A DNA stretch of 64,000 nucleotides from Stemphylium vesicarium. Its lineage: Eukaryota; Ascomycota; Dothideomycetes; Pleosporales; Pleosporaceae. A model generated the notes under the pieces. It ran no database searches, had not been told where the DNA came from, and worked only from the letters and a program-made list of their open reading frames with translations. Within the stretch, counting starts at the first letter, position 1; each line of letters begins with the position of its first letter. The position numbers and the translations under genes are program-made. Positions 1-9,258 of the stretch are shown here, piece by piece. The stretch is from positions 248,001 through 312,000 of the forward strand of contig QXCR01000005.1 of NCBI GenBank assembly GCA_004380135.1. The letters run 5' to 3'.

Positions 1-384
1 TATCAGTACTAGAGGTCGGCATTACTCTGTGCCTTTCGTCCACAGCTTGTACCATAATTATGTGCAATATTCAGCACATAAGGAGCAGACTCACAGCTTC
101 CGCATCGCCCCCACAACCGCCTTTGAAAACGGCGCACAAGTAGTAGTCGCACTCATAGCGAATCGTCGTGCCGTAGATGTAAACATGCAGCCCTACGATG
201 AGCAATTGCGAAGCAAAGCTACGCGCTCTGCAATCCCACCTCAACGCGCTAGCCACCCCTGCACCCAGAACCGACGTGCGTCATCGGCCCCTCCTCGCCC
301 GTGGACCGGCCTTTCCTGATTTGGCTGCTCCATCTTATCAGATCCGAAGATAGGAACACTGAATGAATATCATAGCAGTGCCCG
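1..384. other. intergenic, upstream of the BolA-like gene
   Basis: No gene is supported here. A 96-codon plus-strand frame (29-319) has neither a recognisable domain nor conserved-looking composition. The stretch presumably holds the promoter and leader of the BolA-like gene that starts at 385. Confidence 0.4.
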
Positions 385-855
385 ATGGATCCACGACACA
401 AACTCTACAAAACACTCGACACACTTGCAATCGAACCAGATCCCAACGAAACAATGAGTGCGAGGACAGACGCGGAGGCGACCAACGTGCAGGCTACGTC
501 CAGCGTTACCATGGAGGGACTCAAGAAGAAGTTAGAAGAAGGATTGGGTGCGACCTATGTCGAGATTGAAGATTTGAGTGGTATGTCACAATTCAGTATT
601 CAGTCAAAAACATGGGGTAGCGTTGGCAAAATTCCAAAAGGGCATTTGAGTCACACGAGCGCGCTGACATTGCGATTAGGCGGATGCGGACAAATGTACG
701 AGGCAATCATCGTATCACCGCAATTTGCCAAGAAGACAACTCTAGCACGGCACAGACTGGTCAACAGCACATTGAAGCAGGAGATCGCAGCGATACATGC
801 ATGGACGCCAAAGTGCCATACGCCTGAGGAATGGGAGAAGAAGAAGCCGCAGTAA
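385..855 (+). CDS. FRA2: BolA-like protein, Fra2/BOLA2 type (2 exons)
   Basis: This is probably the cytosolic or nuclear BolA partner of monothiol glutaredoxins, which relays iron-sulfur status to iron regulators. That role is known for the family and inferred here. Exons are 385-580 and 680-855; removing the 99-nt intron (donor GTATGT, acceptor TTAG, CTGAC branch site) restores the BolA signature DLSGGCGQMYEAIIVSP. Further family marks are the RHRLVN segment with its conserved histidine and the helix before HAWTPKCHTPEEW. The spliced product is about 123 aa, close to yeast Fra2 (120 aa). The ATG at 385 is the first in frame; ATGs at 454 and 520 would give shorter proteins with an intact BolA domain. 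The intron is a multiple of three with no stop, so retention would insert 33 residues in the BolA core. The gene converges on COG6, 157 bp away. Confidence 0.9.
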   Translation: MDPRHKLYKTLDTLAIEPDPNETMSARTDAEATNVQATSSVTMEGLKKKLEEGLGATYVEIEDLSGMSQFSIQSKTWGSVGKIPKGHLSHTSALTLRLGGCGQMYEAIIVSPQFAKKTTLARHRLVNSTLKQEIAAIHAWTPKCHTPEEWEKKKPQ

Positions 856-1012
856 AGCAGAACACAGGTTGACGTTGGCCGATCAATCGCAACTCGAACG
901 AGTCAAGATTGGCACCTCACGGTTTATGACAATGATGAAAGTCATGTCTGGATAAGGTGGATGGGAGCCTTCGCATCTAGCGAGCTTGTATGTATTCTTC
1001 ATATCGAGCTTT

Positions 1013-3144
1013 CTAGCTAAGCAGCACCCGAATCTCACCACTAGTACGGGGAAACAAATCTCTCAACCCAGGCTCTTGCTCCTCGTCCTCTTTATCCTCA
1101 TCGTACGTCAAGTCATCCGCGGCTATCATCTTGCCCTCCACAAATTCAAAATCCTCGCAGAACTTGCCAGCAGCTTCTTCGGTGATGTCTTGTATCATCT
1201 TCCGATTGCGTAGCCGTTTTATGTTCTCCGATGCATCAATGAGCGCAGATGGTAGGAAGTCGTCCAGTTGTTGGCTGGTGGCGACTAGTGTGTCTGGCTT
1301 GAACGCGTCTAATTCAGGCACCTTCTTGAGGCTCTCGGGTGAGTCGTTGATGGCTGCAAGGGCATCGAGAAGAGTGACAAGGCCAGACTCATTGATAAGA
1401 TACTGGTGTTGGAAGTCTATGAGCTTGGCAACAGTCTCCTCAATTGTGTCGTCTATATCGCTGACTCGCTCGTTCGCGAAGGCGTATTGTGAAAGCACTT
1501 CCTTTGCGGCGAACAAGCAATTGATCGCGAAAATGGCATTATCAGGATCTTTCATACTTTTTTGTAGGTTCTCGCAACCGTTCAAGAAAGGATCCAGAGC
1601 CTCTGCAAGTACAGCTTGAAATCCCTGACCATCGTCGTCCGTTGCAGCGACTGACGTATCGTAGCTTTTCGCAAGCACTTTCAGTATCTGCAGTGCGCCT
1701 TCTAGGAAATCTGGGGGTGACAGGTCGGCTGGTGCTACAGCAAGATCGCTTTGTACGTTGGCGACGTAGTCTCTCATATTGGCGCGGAACTGTCGCATCG
1801 CAGAAGCCTCTAATGTGTTGAATACATCCAAGACGTCAGAATCTGCACCGAGCAGTTTGGCGAAAGTTCCTTTGTAGAAGCCGATCAAATTCGCAATCTT
1901 ATACGCAAGAGTTGCGTCGTCGTGGCTTTGAACCACTTGCTCGGTTCGCTGCCTCAACAGACGAGCCACACCTGCAAGGTCACGGCTGACTAGTTGGTTC
2001 AGCGCCTTCCGCCCGTCGAATACCTCTGTATCATCATCGCCTCTCAGCCAGGGCTCACTCTCGAGGCCCGCCTGGATGGAGCGCTTGATCTCTTCCCCGT
2101 CCGAGATGAAGAGGTTTTCAAGCGCTTCCCTTTCTGATACTGTCGTAGAGTGGGCCCAGGCCAGCATGTCTCCAACATAACGAAGCGGATCGTGAGCGTG
2201 AAATTCAATAGGCTTAGTGGCTATGTGATTTTCTGACGTCGACTCAGTCAATGCCGCATGGAACGAGTCAGACAGAATAGACTCGCGCGCTTCGGCAAAT
2301 GAGTCGAGGCAGCTTTGGAACAGAGTAGGTCGCTCAGCCAGCACACGCAAGGATCGCCGTACAGATGCACTGATCTGTGGATTCTCCAGGTCCAGCGTCT
2401 TGAACTCGCGTTGAATCCATCGGTAAAGCTTTTGGAAAGCGGAGTTCAGCTGCTTTGAACTTCTTTCCAGTACCTCGAGGCCCAGTCGCTGGTCTTCAGT
2501 CCCGAGTAGCACCTGACAGTCGTGATGGATCTTCTTGACACGGGTCAAGACCTGAAAGAAGTCCTCGTTAACAGGCTCCACAGTAGAAGTCAATACGGTA
2601 GCATCTTCTTCAGTGATGAGGAAATGAGCGTTGAAGGCGTTGAGAATTTGCTGCTTGGATTCGACCTGCTTTCTCTGATTTATGAGACTGGTGGCTTCTT
2701 CCAAGACAGGACCAGTCTCTTTGTTGGCGGCTGCAACGTGGCCGCGCATATCAGCACAGTAATTATTCAGGCTACTGATGGCTGTGCCAATGCGCTTCAG
2801 TTGCTGGGAATTCTTAGCTGACTATTCTTAGAGTTCGTGTTCCAACGTACCTCCGCAACTTGGCCAAAATCCTGGATAATCTCGCCATTGCACTGTATGA
2901 CTTCTTTTTGCACGTCTAGACGAAGCTGGCGCCGCGTCTCTGCAGAGTTTTGCACTCCGCGCGCATCCAAGGTTTCCAAGGCATCTCGAATCTCTAGGTC
3001 TGCATAGGAAGCAGAGAGCACACTGGTGATGCGGCTGGAGAGGGCATTTGAGCCTCGCGATGCTGGGGCTACTGACGGAGACGAAGGAGAGAGGCCATTC
3101 TGGGAAGCCGGAGCTGCTCGGTCGTGAAAGTAGCTCGTCGACAT
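1013..3144 (-). CDS. COG6: conserved oligomeric Golgi complex subunit 6 (2 exons)
   Basis: This is a lobe B subunit of the COG tether, which captures retrograde intra-Golgi vesicles and keeps glycosylation enzymes in place. Exon 1 is 3144-2851 and exon 2 is 2803-1013, with a 47-nt intron (GTACGT donor, CCCAG acceptor). Splicing joins GQVAE to QLKRIGTAISSLNNY, continuous with the Cog6 N-terminal coiled-coil region. The product is about 695 aa, a normal Cog6 length. A Ser/Pro-rich head is followed by the NALSSRITSVLSASYAD block, a long all-helical body, and the conserved C-terminal ending LFPRTSGEIRVLLS. The start at 3144 was chosen because it gives the usual MSTSYF-like fungal N terminus; in-frame ATGs lie further upstream, for example at 3252. 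The gene is divergent from ATG9 across 360 bp. Confidence 0.93.
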
Positions 3145-3504
3145 AACTGGATGGGTGTTGTGACCTGAGCTCGGAAAGGTGGCATATCGGGCAAGCAAGG
3201 GGCAGGTGCAGCCGAGCTTATCGATAGCAGTCGCGTCACCTGCATGAGGCCCCATGTCAGTAAGGCGCTCCATGATAGCCGCATTCATCACCACCCGCCT
3301 CGACCCTGCTGATATGATCACCGACTAGGCTTGTGCCGGTGCCCATGGAGGCTCGTTTCAACTTTTGGGGATTACGCCTTTGGTCCTCTGACCCTATATC
3401 CCTCATCCCTCAACCCTCAACCCTCAACCCTCCAACCCAACTCGACCCAGCGTAGCACGGACACGCGCCCCGCCGTTGCCTGAGCGCATCACTGTAGATC
3501 GGCC
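3145..3504. promoter_or_regulatory. divergent COG6/ATG9 promoter
   Basis: A 360-bp spacer between two head-to-head starts (COG6 ATG at 3144 minus, ATG9 ATG at 3505 plus). It contains a pyrimidine-rich CCCTCAA-type tandem repeat about 65-105 bp before the ATG9 start. The core promoter elements were not otherwise identified. Confidence 0.5.
3400..3438 (+). repeat. CCCTCAA heptamer tandem repeat
   Basis: Five 7-nt units in a row (CCCTCAT, three exact CCCTCAA, then CCCTCCA) followed by ACCC, in the ATG9 5' leader or promoter. The strand is fully C/T/A. It resembles the CT tracts common before fungal start sites more than a telomere repeat, which would be CCCTAA. Confidence 0.85.
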
Positions 3505-6228
3505 ATGATGGCGTCCAACCTTTTGTCCAGGCTCCTTCCCTCTGCCTCCGACGACCCCTACGAGAACGAAGCACTGAACCCCCAGCACCGTCGCGACTCG
3601 GTCTCAACCGCCGAGCGACACGAAATGGACATAGACGAGGAGAACTTCGGCGCTCGCTTTGAGGAGCAAGACCTGGCACATCTGCTCGAGGAGGCATCTT
3701 CAAGCCAGATGACGACCGAGAGCCGCGCCGTATCCCCAGATGCCAAGCGCAGCGCACCGCCGGGCATCAACACGGCGAGCCGTATCCCCGCATGGAGACA
3801 ACCTGCTCCAGCGCGTACCACACCTTTAGATGACGACGACGACGTACCCCAGTCCCTGCTCCTCGAAGGCGGAAATGACCCGGGGCCGAGTTCCAACAAG
3901 CGCAACCAGGGTCTCCCCATGCCAGTACCAGGCCCGACCACACGACAGACACGAGCACAGTGGGATGCCACTCGCACCCAGCAGCGCCTACACGATGAAG
4001 AGAGAGCTGGTGCGCTTTCGCAGCCGTGGGGGAATACCAGTAGGCCTGGGCACTTCGCAGCAGACCCCAAGGAAAAGGCCCTGTGGCTTTGGGTGAACCA
4101 GACGGACCTGGACAACTACATGACCGAGGTGTATGAATACTACGTTGGCTGCGGCATATACTCGATTCTTCTTAGGCGGCTTCTGACGCTGTTGCAAACG
4201 GCCTTTGTCGTGGGCTTCATCACCTTCCTGGGATGGTGCATCGACTACTCTAAATTGTCCGATAGCAACAAGATGAGCCAGGTCTTGGTACCCAAGTGTG
4301 CTGCGAGAATTCACGGCTTTTGGATATTGGCCCTCTGGGTCTTCGTTATTTACTGGCTCTACTCTTTCTACAACATGGTTGCAGACATACCTCGGCTCCG
4401 AGCTATGCACAACTTCTACCACCATCTACTCGACATTCCCGACCGCGATATTCAGACGATACAATGGCAGCAGGTCGTGACACGGATAATGGGCTTGCGA
4501 GATTTGAACTTGGCAACTGCCTCGAATCTGTCTCCAGAGACGCGCAAGTTGCTCGACTCGAAGAGCAGGCAGCGGCTAGATGCCATCGACATTGCTGGCC
4601 GTCTGATGCGACGTGACAATTACCTCATCGCCCTGTTCAACAAGGAGATACTCGACGTCACGGTTCCTCTACCTTTTCTGGGAAACCGTTACATCTTCTC
4701 CGAAACTACCAGGTGGCATGTCAACCTCGCCATCATGGACTTCGTCTTCAGTGGGCCAAACGGCCAGTTCAACCCCGACTTTCTCAAGGAACGCAATCGG
4801 AGAGAGCTCGTGAAGCGACTAAAAACCCGATTCTTCTGGACCGGCATCATCAGTATCCTCTGTGCGCCATTTGCCGTAGTTTTTGTGCTGGCTTCGTACA
4901 TGTTCAAGTACTTTAACGAATACCACAAGGATCCAGGTCAGCTCAGCAATCGCGACTTCACAACCTTTGCCCAGTGGAAATTCCGCGAGTTCAACGAGCT
5001 TCCGCACTACTTTGCTCGTCGTCGTAACATGGCCTATCCATACGCAAACCTTTACCTGGCCCAATTCCCCAAGGATAAGACTGAGCAGGTTTCCTCGTTT
5101 GTCGCATTTGTTGCAGGAGCCTTCACATTTGTCCTCCTGGTAGTCACACTTTTGGATTCCGAGCTGTTCCTCAACTTCGAAATCACGCCCGGCAAGACAG
5201 CTTTCTTCTGGATCGGTATTCTTGGTACTATATATCGCGTCGCACGCGGAAGTAGCCCCCAAGAGGACCAGGTCACAGATCCGTCTTACTATCTCAACCA
5301 CGTCATCTATCACACACGCTACGAGCCGGAGTCGTGGCGAGATAGGCTCCACACCGACGAGGTTCGCGCGGAGTTTACCCAGCTATATCAACCCAAGATC
5401 CTCATCTTTGCCGAAGAAATCTTGAGTATGATCATCACGCCTTTCTTGCTCATCTTCAGGCTACCACAATGTAGCGAGCGCATCGTCGACTTCTTCCGTG
5501 AATTTTCAATCGTCGTCGATGGTCTGGGCGTAACATGCTCCTACTCCATGTTCCCCTCCACGAAGACGACGCGCAACGCCAACAACATACCCGCAAACGG
5601 CACCGGTGCTCGCAGAGAAGATCCAGATCTCCGTGAAGATTACTTCATGGCCAAGGACAACAAGATGATGGCTTCCTACTACGGCTTCTTGGACACGTAC
5701 CAGAACTCTGGTCGCGGCTTCAACGGGCGCCTACAAGGGCGGAGTAACTTCCATCCTCCCCCACAATTCCCAAACACCTTTGGCACCATGTCGCAGACCG
5801 CGCAGCCGTTGGAGATGGGTGCTGCTGCGAGAGGCACAAGTAGAGGACCGCAACAGCTCGGGCGCCAACAAAGCTTTCAGCAGAGGACACCGAGACCTCG
5901 AGCCACTGGAAGAGATGAGCACATGAGCTCTACCCTCCTTGATCCGCACCATCAGCCCTCTTCGGCGTCGATGCTGCGTAGCCCGCCTCGTCAAGCAGCT
6001 GCAAACCGGTACCGTACACCCCTACAAGCAGTCGCAGATACTTCCAATACTCGCATCGAAGAGGAAAGTACGCTCGGCGACTCGTGGCGGACGAGCCGCC
6101 TGGCTCAAGATGACGACGACGAAGAAGATGCGGCGCCGGGTAACAACCGTGGTGGCGTCTTGCAGCTTTTGCAACAATTTTCCAGAGCCCAGGCTGAAGG
6201 TAGGGGCGCTGGCGGCGTTGGCGTTTGA
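3505..6228 (+). CDS. ATG9: autophagy-related protein 9, lipid scramblase
   Basis: Atg9 is the multi-pass membrane protein of the small vesicles that seed the phagophore; it scrambles phospholipids delivered by Atg2. The single-exon frame encodes 907 aa. Visible order: an acidic, disordered N terminus; the conserved start of the core near residue 190 (LWLWVNQTDLDNYMTEVYEYY); hydrophobic segments at about 228-248, 271-292, 443-466, 531-553, 566-583 and 632-655; the HARQ-like central loop FNELPHYFARR; and a C terminus rich in Gln, Arg and Asp that is probably disordered. The segment FFREFSIVVDGLGVTCSYSMF is a strong Atg9 family mark. The length matches fungal orthologues (about 850-1000 aa). The first ATG (3505) is followed directly by a second Met at residue 2. 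No intron is needed. Confidence 0.97.
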   Translation: MMASNLLSRLLPSASDDPYENEALNPQHRRDSVSTAERHEMDIDEENFGARFEEQDLAHLLEEASSSQMTTESRAVSPDAKRSAPPGINTASRIPAWRQPAPARTTPLDDDDDVPQSLLLEGGNDPGPSSNKRNQGLPMPVPGPTTRQTRAQWDATRTQQRLHDEERAGALSQPWGNTSRPGHFAADPKEKALWLWVNQTDLDNYMTEVYEYYVGCGIYSILLRRLLTLLQTAFVVGFITFLGWCIDYSKLSDSNKMSQVLVPKCAARIHGFWILALWVFVIYWLYSFYNMVADIPRLRAMHNFYHHLLDIPDRDIQTIQWQQVVTRIMGLRDLNLATASNLSPETRKLLDSKSRQRLDAIDIAGRLMRRDNYLIALFNKEILDVTVPLPFLGNRYIFSETTRWHVNLAIMDFVFSGPNGQFNPDFLKERNRRELVKRLKTRFFWTGIISILCAPFAVVFVLASYMFKYFNEYHKDPGQLSNRDFTTFAQWKFREFNELPHYFARRRNMAYPYANLYLAQFPKDKTEQVSSFVAFVAGAFTFVLLVVTLLDSELFLNFEITPGKTAFFWIGILGTIYRVARGSSPQEDQVTDPSYYLNHVIYHTRYEPESWRDRLHTDEVRAEFTQLYQPKILIFAEEILSMIITPFLLIFRLPQCSERIVDFFREFSIVVDGLGVTCSYSMFPSTKTTRNANNIPANGTGARREDPDLREDYFMAKDNKMMASYYGFLDTYQNSGRGFNGRLQGRSNFHPPPQFPNTFGTMSQTAQPLEMGAAARGTSRGPQQLGRQQSFQQRTPRPRATGRDEHMSSTLLDPHHQPSSASMLRSPPRQAAANRYRTPLQAVADTSNTRIEEESTLGDSWRTSRLAQDDDDEEDAAPGNNRGGVLQLLQQFSRAQAEGRGAGGVGV

Positions 6229-6665
6229 TTTATTTGAGCTTGTATAGCATTCGCATTGGTTACCTATGACTGATCGGCGTTTATTGACTTGTTTTGTTCC
6301 GATGGAACCTTATACCACCACTAGCATAAGAATATCATTAGCAGAGACCCATACTACATCATTCAAGCCCATTCCTCGAACATGTACCGATGACATAGTG
6401 GGACACCTTTTAGAGGCACTAATCTAGAATAGCCGTTCATACTCATCAGGCACCATCGCACCTCACTACTCGCATACAAGGCACTGAGTTGTTGTATCAT
6501 TTGTCATTGTCGGGCTGTTCCTGGTCGTTGTCTACAGTTACATGCCGCAGAGGAGCATCCTCCAGCCTTCATCCATAACTGATGAAGAAAAAAAATCACG
6601 CCATAACCGAATTCCCATTGGACCCATGATCGTCATGCACAGCAACTCATCTCTCAACACCGAAT
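6229..6665. other. intergenic, ATG9 3' end to RPL10 3' end
   Basis: This is a 437-bp tail-to-tail spacer that should hold both 3' UTRs. I see no open frame or repeat of note. A poly-A run lies near 6583-6593. Confidence 0.4.
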
Positions 6666-7440
6666 CTAAGCAGAGGCCTCGAAAGCGGTAGGGAAACGGC
6701 GGATGTTGTCGGCGAGGTTACCCTTGTTGCGGAGGAACTGGACGTAGGCACCGTCGATCTTGACCTTGCCCTCCTGGCGCTGCTGGACGTACTCGTCGCG
6801 CTTGAGGGGAGTGAAACCCCAGTTCTTGGAGACGATGATCTTTTGGCGACCAGGGAACTGCATATGATTAGCTTTTGAAACGTGGAATCTGCAGAATGAG
6901 CGTAGACGTACCTTGTACTGGCAACGCCTCAGAGCCTCGAGAGCAATAGCGCGGTTAGAGTCCCTAGTACGGACGGACATAAGGATCTGACCGATGTTGA
7001 CACGAGCGACAAGACCGTTGGGCTTGCCGAAAGCACCACGCATACCCGTCTGCAATCTATCGGCACCAGCGCACGACAACATCTTGTTGATACGGACGAC
7101 GTGGTAGGGGTGGACGCGGACACGGAGATGGAAAGATTCCTTTCCTCCGCTCTTGACGAGGTACTTGTTGGCGCAAATACGGGCGGCTTCGAGAGCCTCG
7201 GAGGACAGCTGCTCGTACTCGTTGGAGACCAAGTGGATGCAGAGCGGGAAGTCGTCTACGTTGGCCTTCTTGCGACCGAGGTCGAAGATGCGGATCTTGG
7301 CATCGGGTACACCACGGTTGAACCTGCTCTTGGGGTACTGTCACCCAGTTAGCCTGCGATCCTCGTCTCGCGGTGTTTTCAGCCTGACGTACGGGCTTGT
7401 TCTTGCAGTAGCGGTAGCAACGGGCGGGACGGCGGGCCAT
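6666..7440 (-). CDS. RPL10: 60S ribosomal protein L10 (uL16), 3 exons
   Basis: A large-subunit protein that sits next to the peptidyl-transferase centre and joins late in cytoplasmic 60S maturation. Exons are 7440-7393, 7337-6912 and 6857-6666; introns are 55 and 54 nt with GTACGT donors. The product is 221 aa, the standard eukaryotic length. It opens MARRPARCYRYCKNKP and then carries YPKSRFNRGVPD and the RVHPYHVVRINKMLSCAGAD segment; the P-site-facing loop around residue 105 (GADRLQTGMRGAFGKP) is intact. The C terminus is NIRRFPTAFEASA. The first exon is only 16 codons, typical of fungal ribosomal protein genes. Confidence 0.98.
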
Positions 7441-8158
7441 TGTGACGGTTATTCCTGCTTAAATGAGCGCGTGTTCGGACAAAAACGATGTGACTGCGAG
7501 CGCGCAAACTGGAGAAGGTCAGTAAGAGGTCGTCTACCAGCAGAGAGTGATTTGACAGCCGTACCTTACCCTTTATTTGAGTGAGTGGGGGGTGTCGAAG
7601 GGCGAGGGCGAAGTCAGAGGAAGTCGCCCGGATGTGCTTGCTAATCAGAATATTGAGCACCGTGCGATCTAATCCCGATTAGGCAACGCTCCTTTCTGAG
7701 GTCATTTCTAAGCGGGCAAGCGCCACCCCGAGTGCAATTCTGGGGATCCGCGACAACGCGAAGATATGGGCATTCGTCATCCAGATGAGACAGTAGCCTA
7801 TCTAACTTCGGCTCTTTCAATGCTTGGCGCCTTTTGTCATCTCAAGTCCGACGATAAAGTCGCCTCTCATGGGAAACAATTTCGCCCTACTGCACCAAAG
7901 CCCCGTTGACCTGCCTCCATCGGCATCATCTGCTGCTTGGTAAGATATTTGCACAATGCCGCCAAGTGACTTTGCCCGAGCATAGCGCAGCTAGGCTTCC
8001 ATGCCGCGTCGTCACAATGAGTCACATCACAGGATACGAATGAACAGGCATTGATGGCTCATGAATCTTGTCATTCATTGGATATCATCATAGGCACGGC
8101 CTACGCCACACCCTAGGTATCAAGTCTAACTGATTTCCTTCCCACGCGCCATGTCACT
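7441..8158. other. intergenic, RPL10 promoter and RPL30 3' region
   Basis: A 718-bp spacer. No coding feature is convincing. A small perfect inverted repeat, CTAATC-CC-GATTAG, lies at 7669-7682, about 230 bp upstream of the RPL10 start and could be a regulatory site; I cannot name a factor for it. Confidence 0.4.
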
Positions 8159-8807
8159 CTAGTTCTCGGTGTTCTGGCTGAGAATGTCGGAGTCACCTGT
8201 ATAACGTTAGTGAACCATGTAAGCGTAGACGAGTCTTGTCAGAACGTACCGGCGTCGATGATGGACATGACAGAGCAACGGAAGAGCTTTCCGCAGGCAG
8301 TTCCAAGCTCAATCTTGAAGCAGGTTAGCTAATAGCTCTCCATGGCCATGTTCGGACCAATTCTCAGAGCCAGCCCTCGGAGAGGACCCAGTACAAAGGA
8401 GTCCATTGCTGCCCACTGCTGACGTGGATTTGCGCGTCGCATATCCCAAGGCTCGAAATCAGGAACTTCCATTGTACGGGCCTCTCGTCGTTAGGCAATG
8501 AGAGTGGACAGGGTGTATACGTACGTTGTTACCGGAGAAGTGGTGGACAGAGGTCTTGGAAAGCATAGCGTAGTCTATTGCGAGGTCAGCGATACTCCCA
8601 AGAAGCGCAGAAACGGATTTACTTACACTCGAGCTCAGACTTCCTCAGAGGAGGGGTGTTGCCGGCAATGATGACGAGCTTGGCCTTGCCAGTGCGGAGG
8701 CTCTTGAGGGTGGACTTGTAGCCGAGAGTGACCTTGCCAGACTTCATCACAAGCGCCAGGCGCGAGTTGATGGTGTCGGCATTTCTCTTGTTCTTCTTGG
8801 GGGCCAT
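8159..8807 (-). CDS. RPL30: 60S ribosomal protein L30 (eL30), 4 exons
   Basis: A small large-subunit protein of the L7Ae/L30e kink-turn RNA-binding fold. Exons are 8807-8627, 8574-8525, 8313-8250 and 8196-8159, giving 110 aa. Joined, they read through LRKSELEYYAMLSKTSVHHFSGNN, then IELGTACGKLFRCSVMSIIDAGDSDI, which is continuous with eL30 throughout. Introns 1 and 3 are 52 and 53 nt; intron 2 is 211 nt with an unusual AAG acceptor. In yeast, L30 represses splicing of its own transcript by binding a kink-turn; whether that happens here cannot be told by eye. The third and fourth exons are very short (64 and 38 nt) and would be easy to miss. Confidence 0.95.
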
Positions 8808-9258
8808 CGTTGCACGTAGGAAGTTATCTGGAAATTCCTAAGGGTGTTGTAGTGCTCCGGTCGTGAGATGTGGATGTTCGAGAGGTGGCGCGCTTGCAAA
8901 ATTCTGTGGGTGAACCGACGCCAAGATTTGTACTAAGCTAACGTGATGAGTCAGCCGCGCCTCTCATCTCTGCATCTACGATAGATGAAGCGTTCAAGGG
9001 TCGTCGTGTATAGCCACATGAAATTTCATGGAATCATTCACGTACGGGAATAGATGATTGAGGTTGACCACGCATAGTTGCTTGGATGAGATAATATCAG
9101 TCACATAGCGAACAAAACTACTACTACGCACACAACGCTGCTGAACATGGTATCATTGCACTCTAGCCGTCGGTATCCAAAAACGGCCGTGAACTCCTTC
9201 CCTTGCGATAATAACCGCATCATATCACGGTGAGTATCACTGCAATCGCAGACCTTTT
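8808..9258. other. intergenic, RPL30 promoter and MCM2 3' region
   Basis: A 451-bp spacer with no supported gene. It contains one TGAGTCA element (8947-8953), listed separately. Confidence 0.4.
8947..8953. promoter_or_regulatory. TGAGTCA, candidate Gcn4/CpcA site
   Basis: A perfect core of the bZIP general amino-acid control site, 140 bp upstream of the RPL30 start codon. A 7-mer occurs by chance about once in 8 kb per orientation pair, so function is unproven. Confidence 0.3.

Noticed and set aside
3400..3438. Internal telomere repeat
   Set aside because: The unit is CCCTCAA, not CCCTAA, and it lies in a promoter between housekeeping genes.
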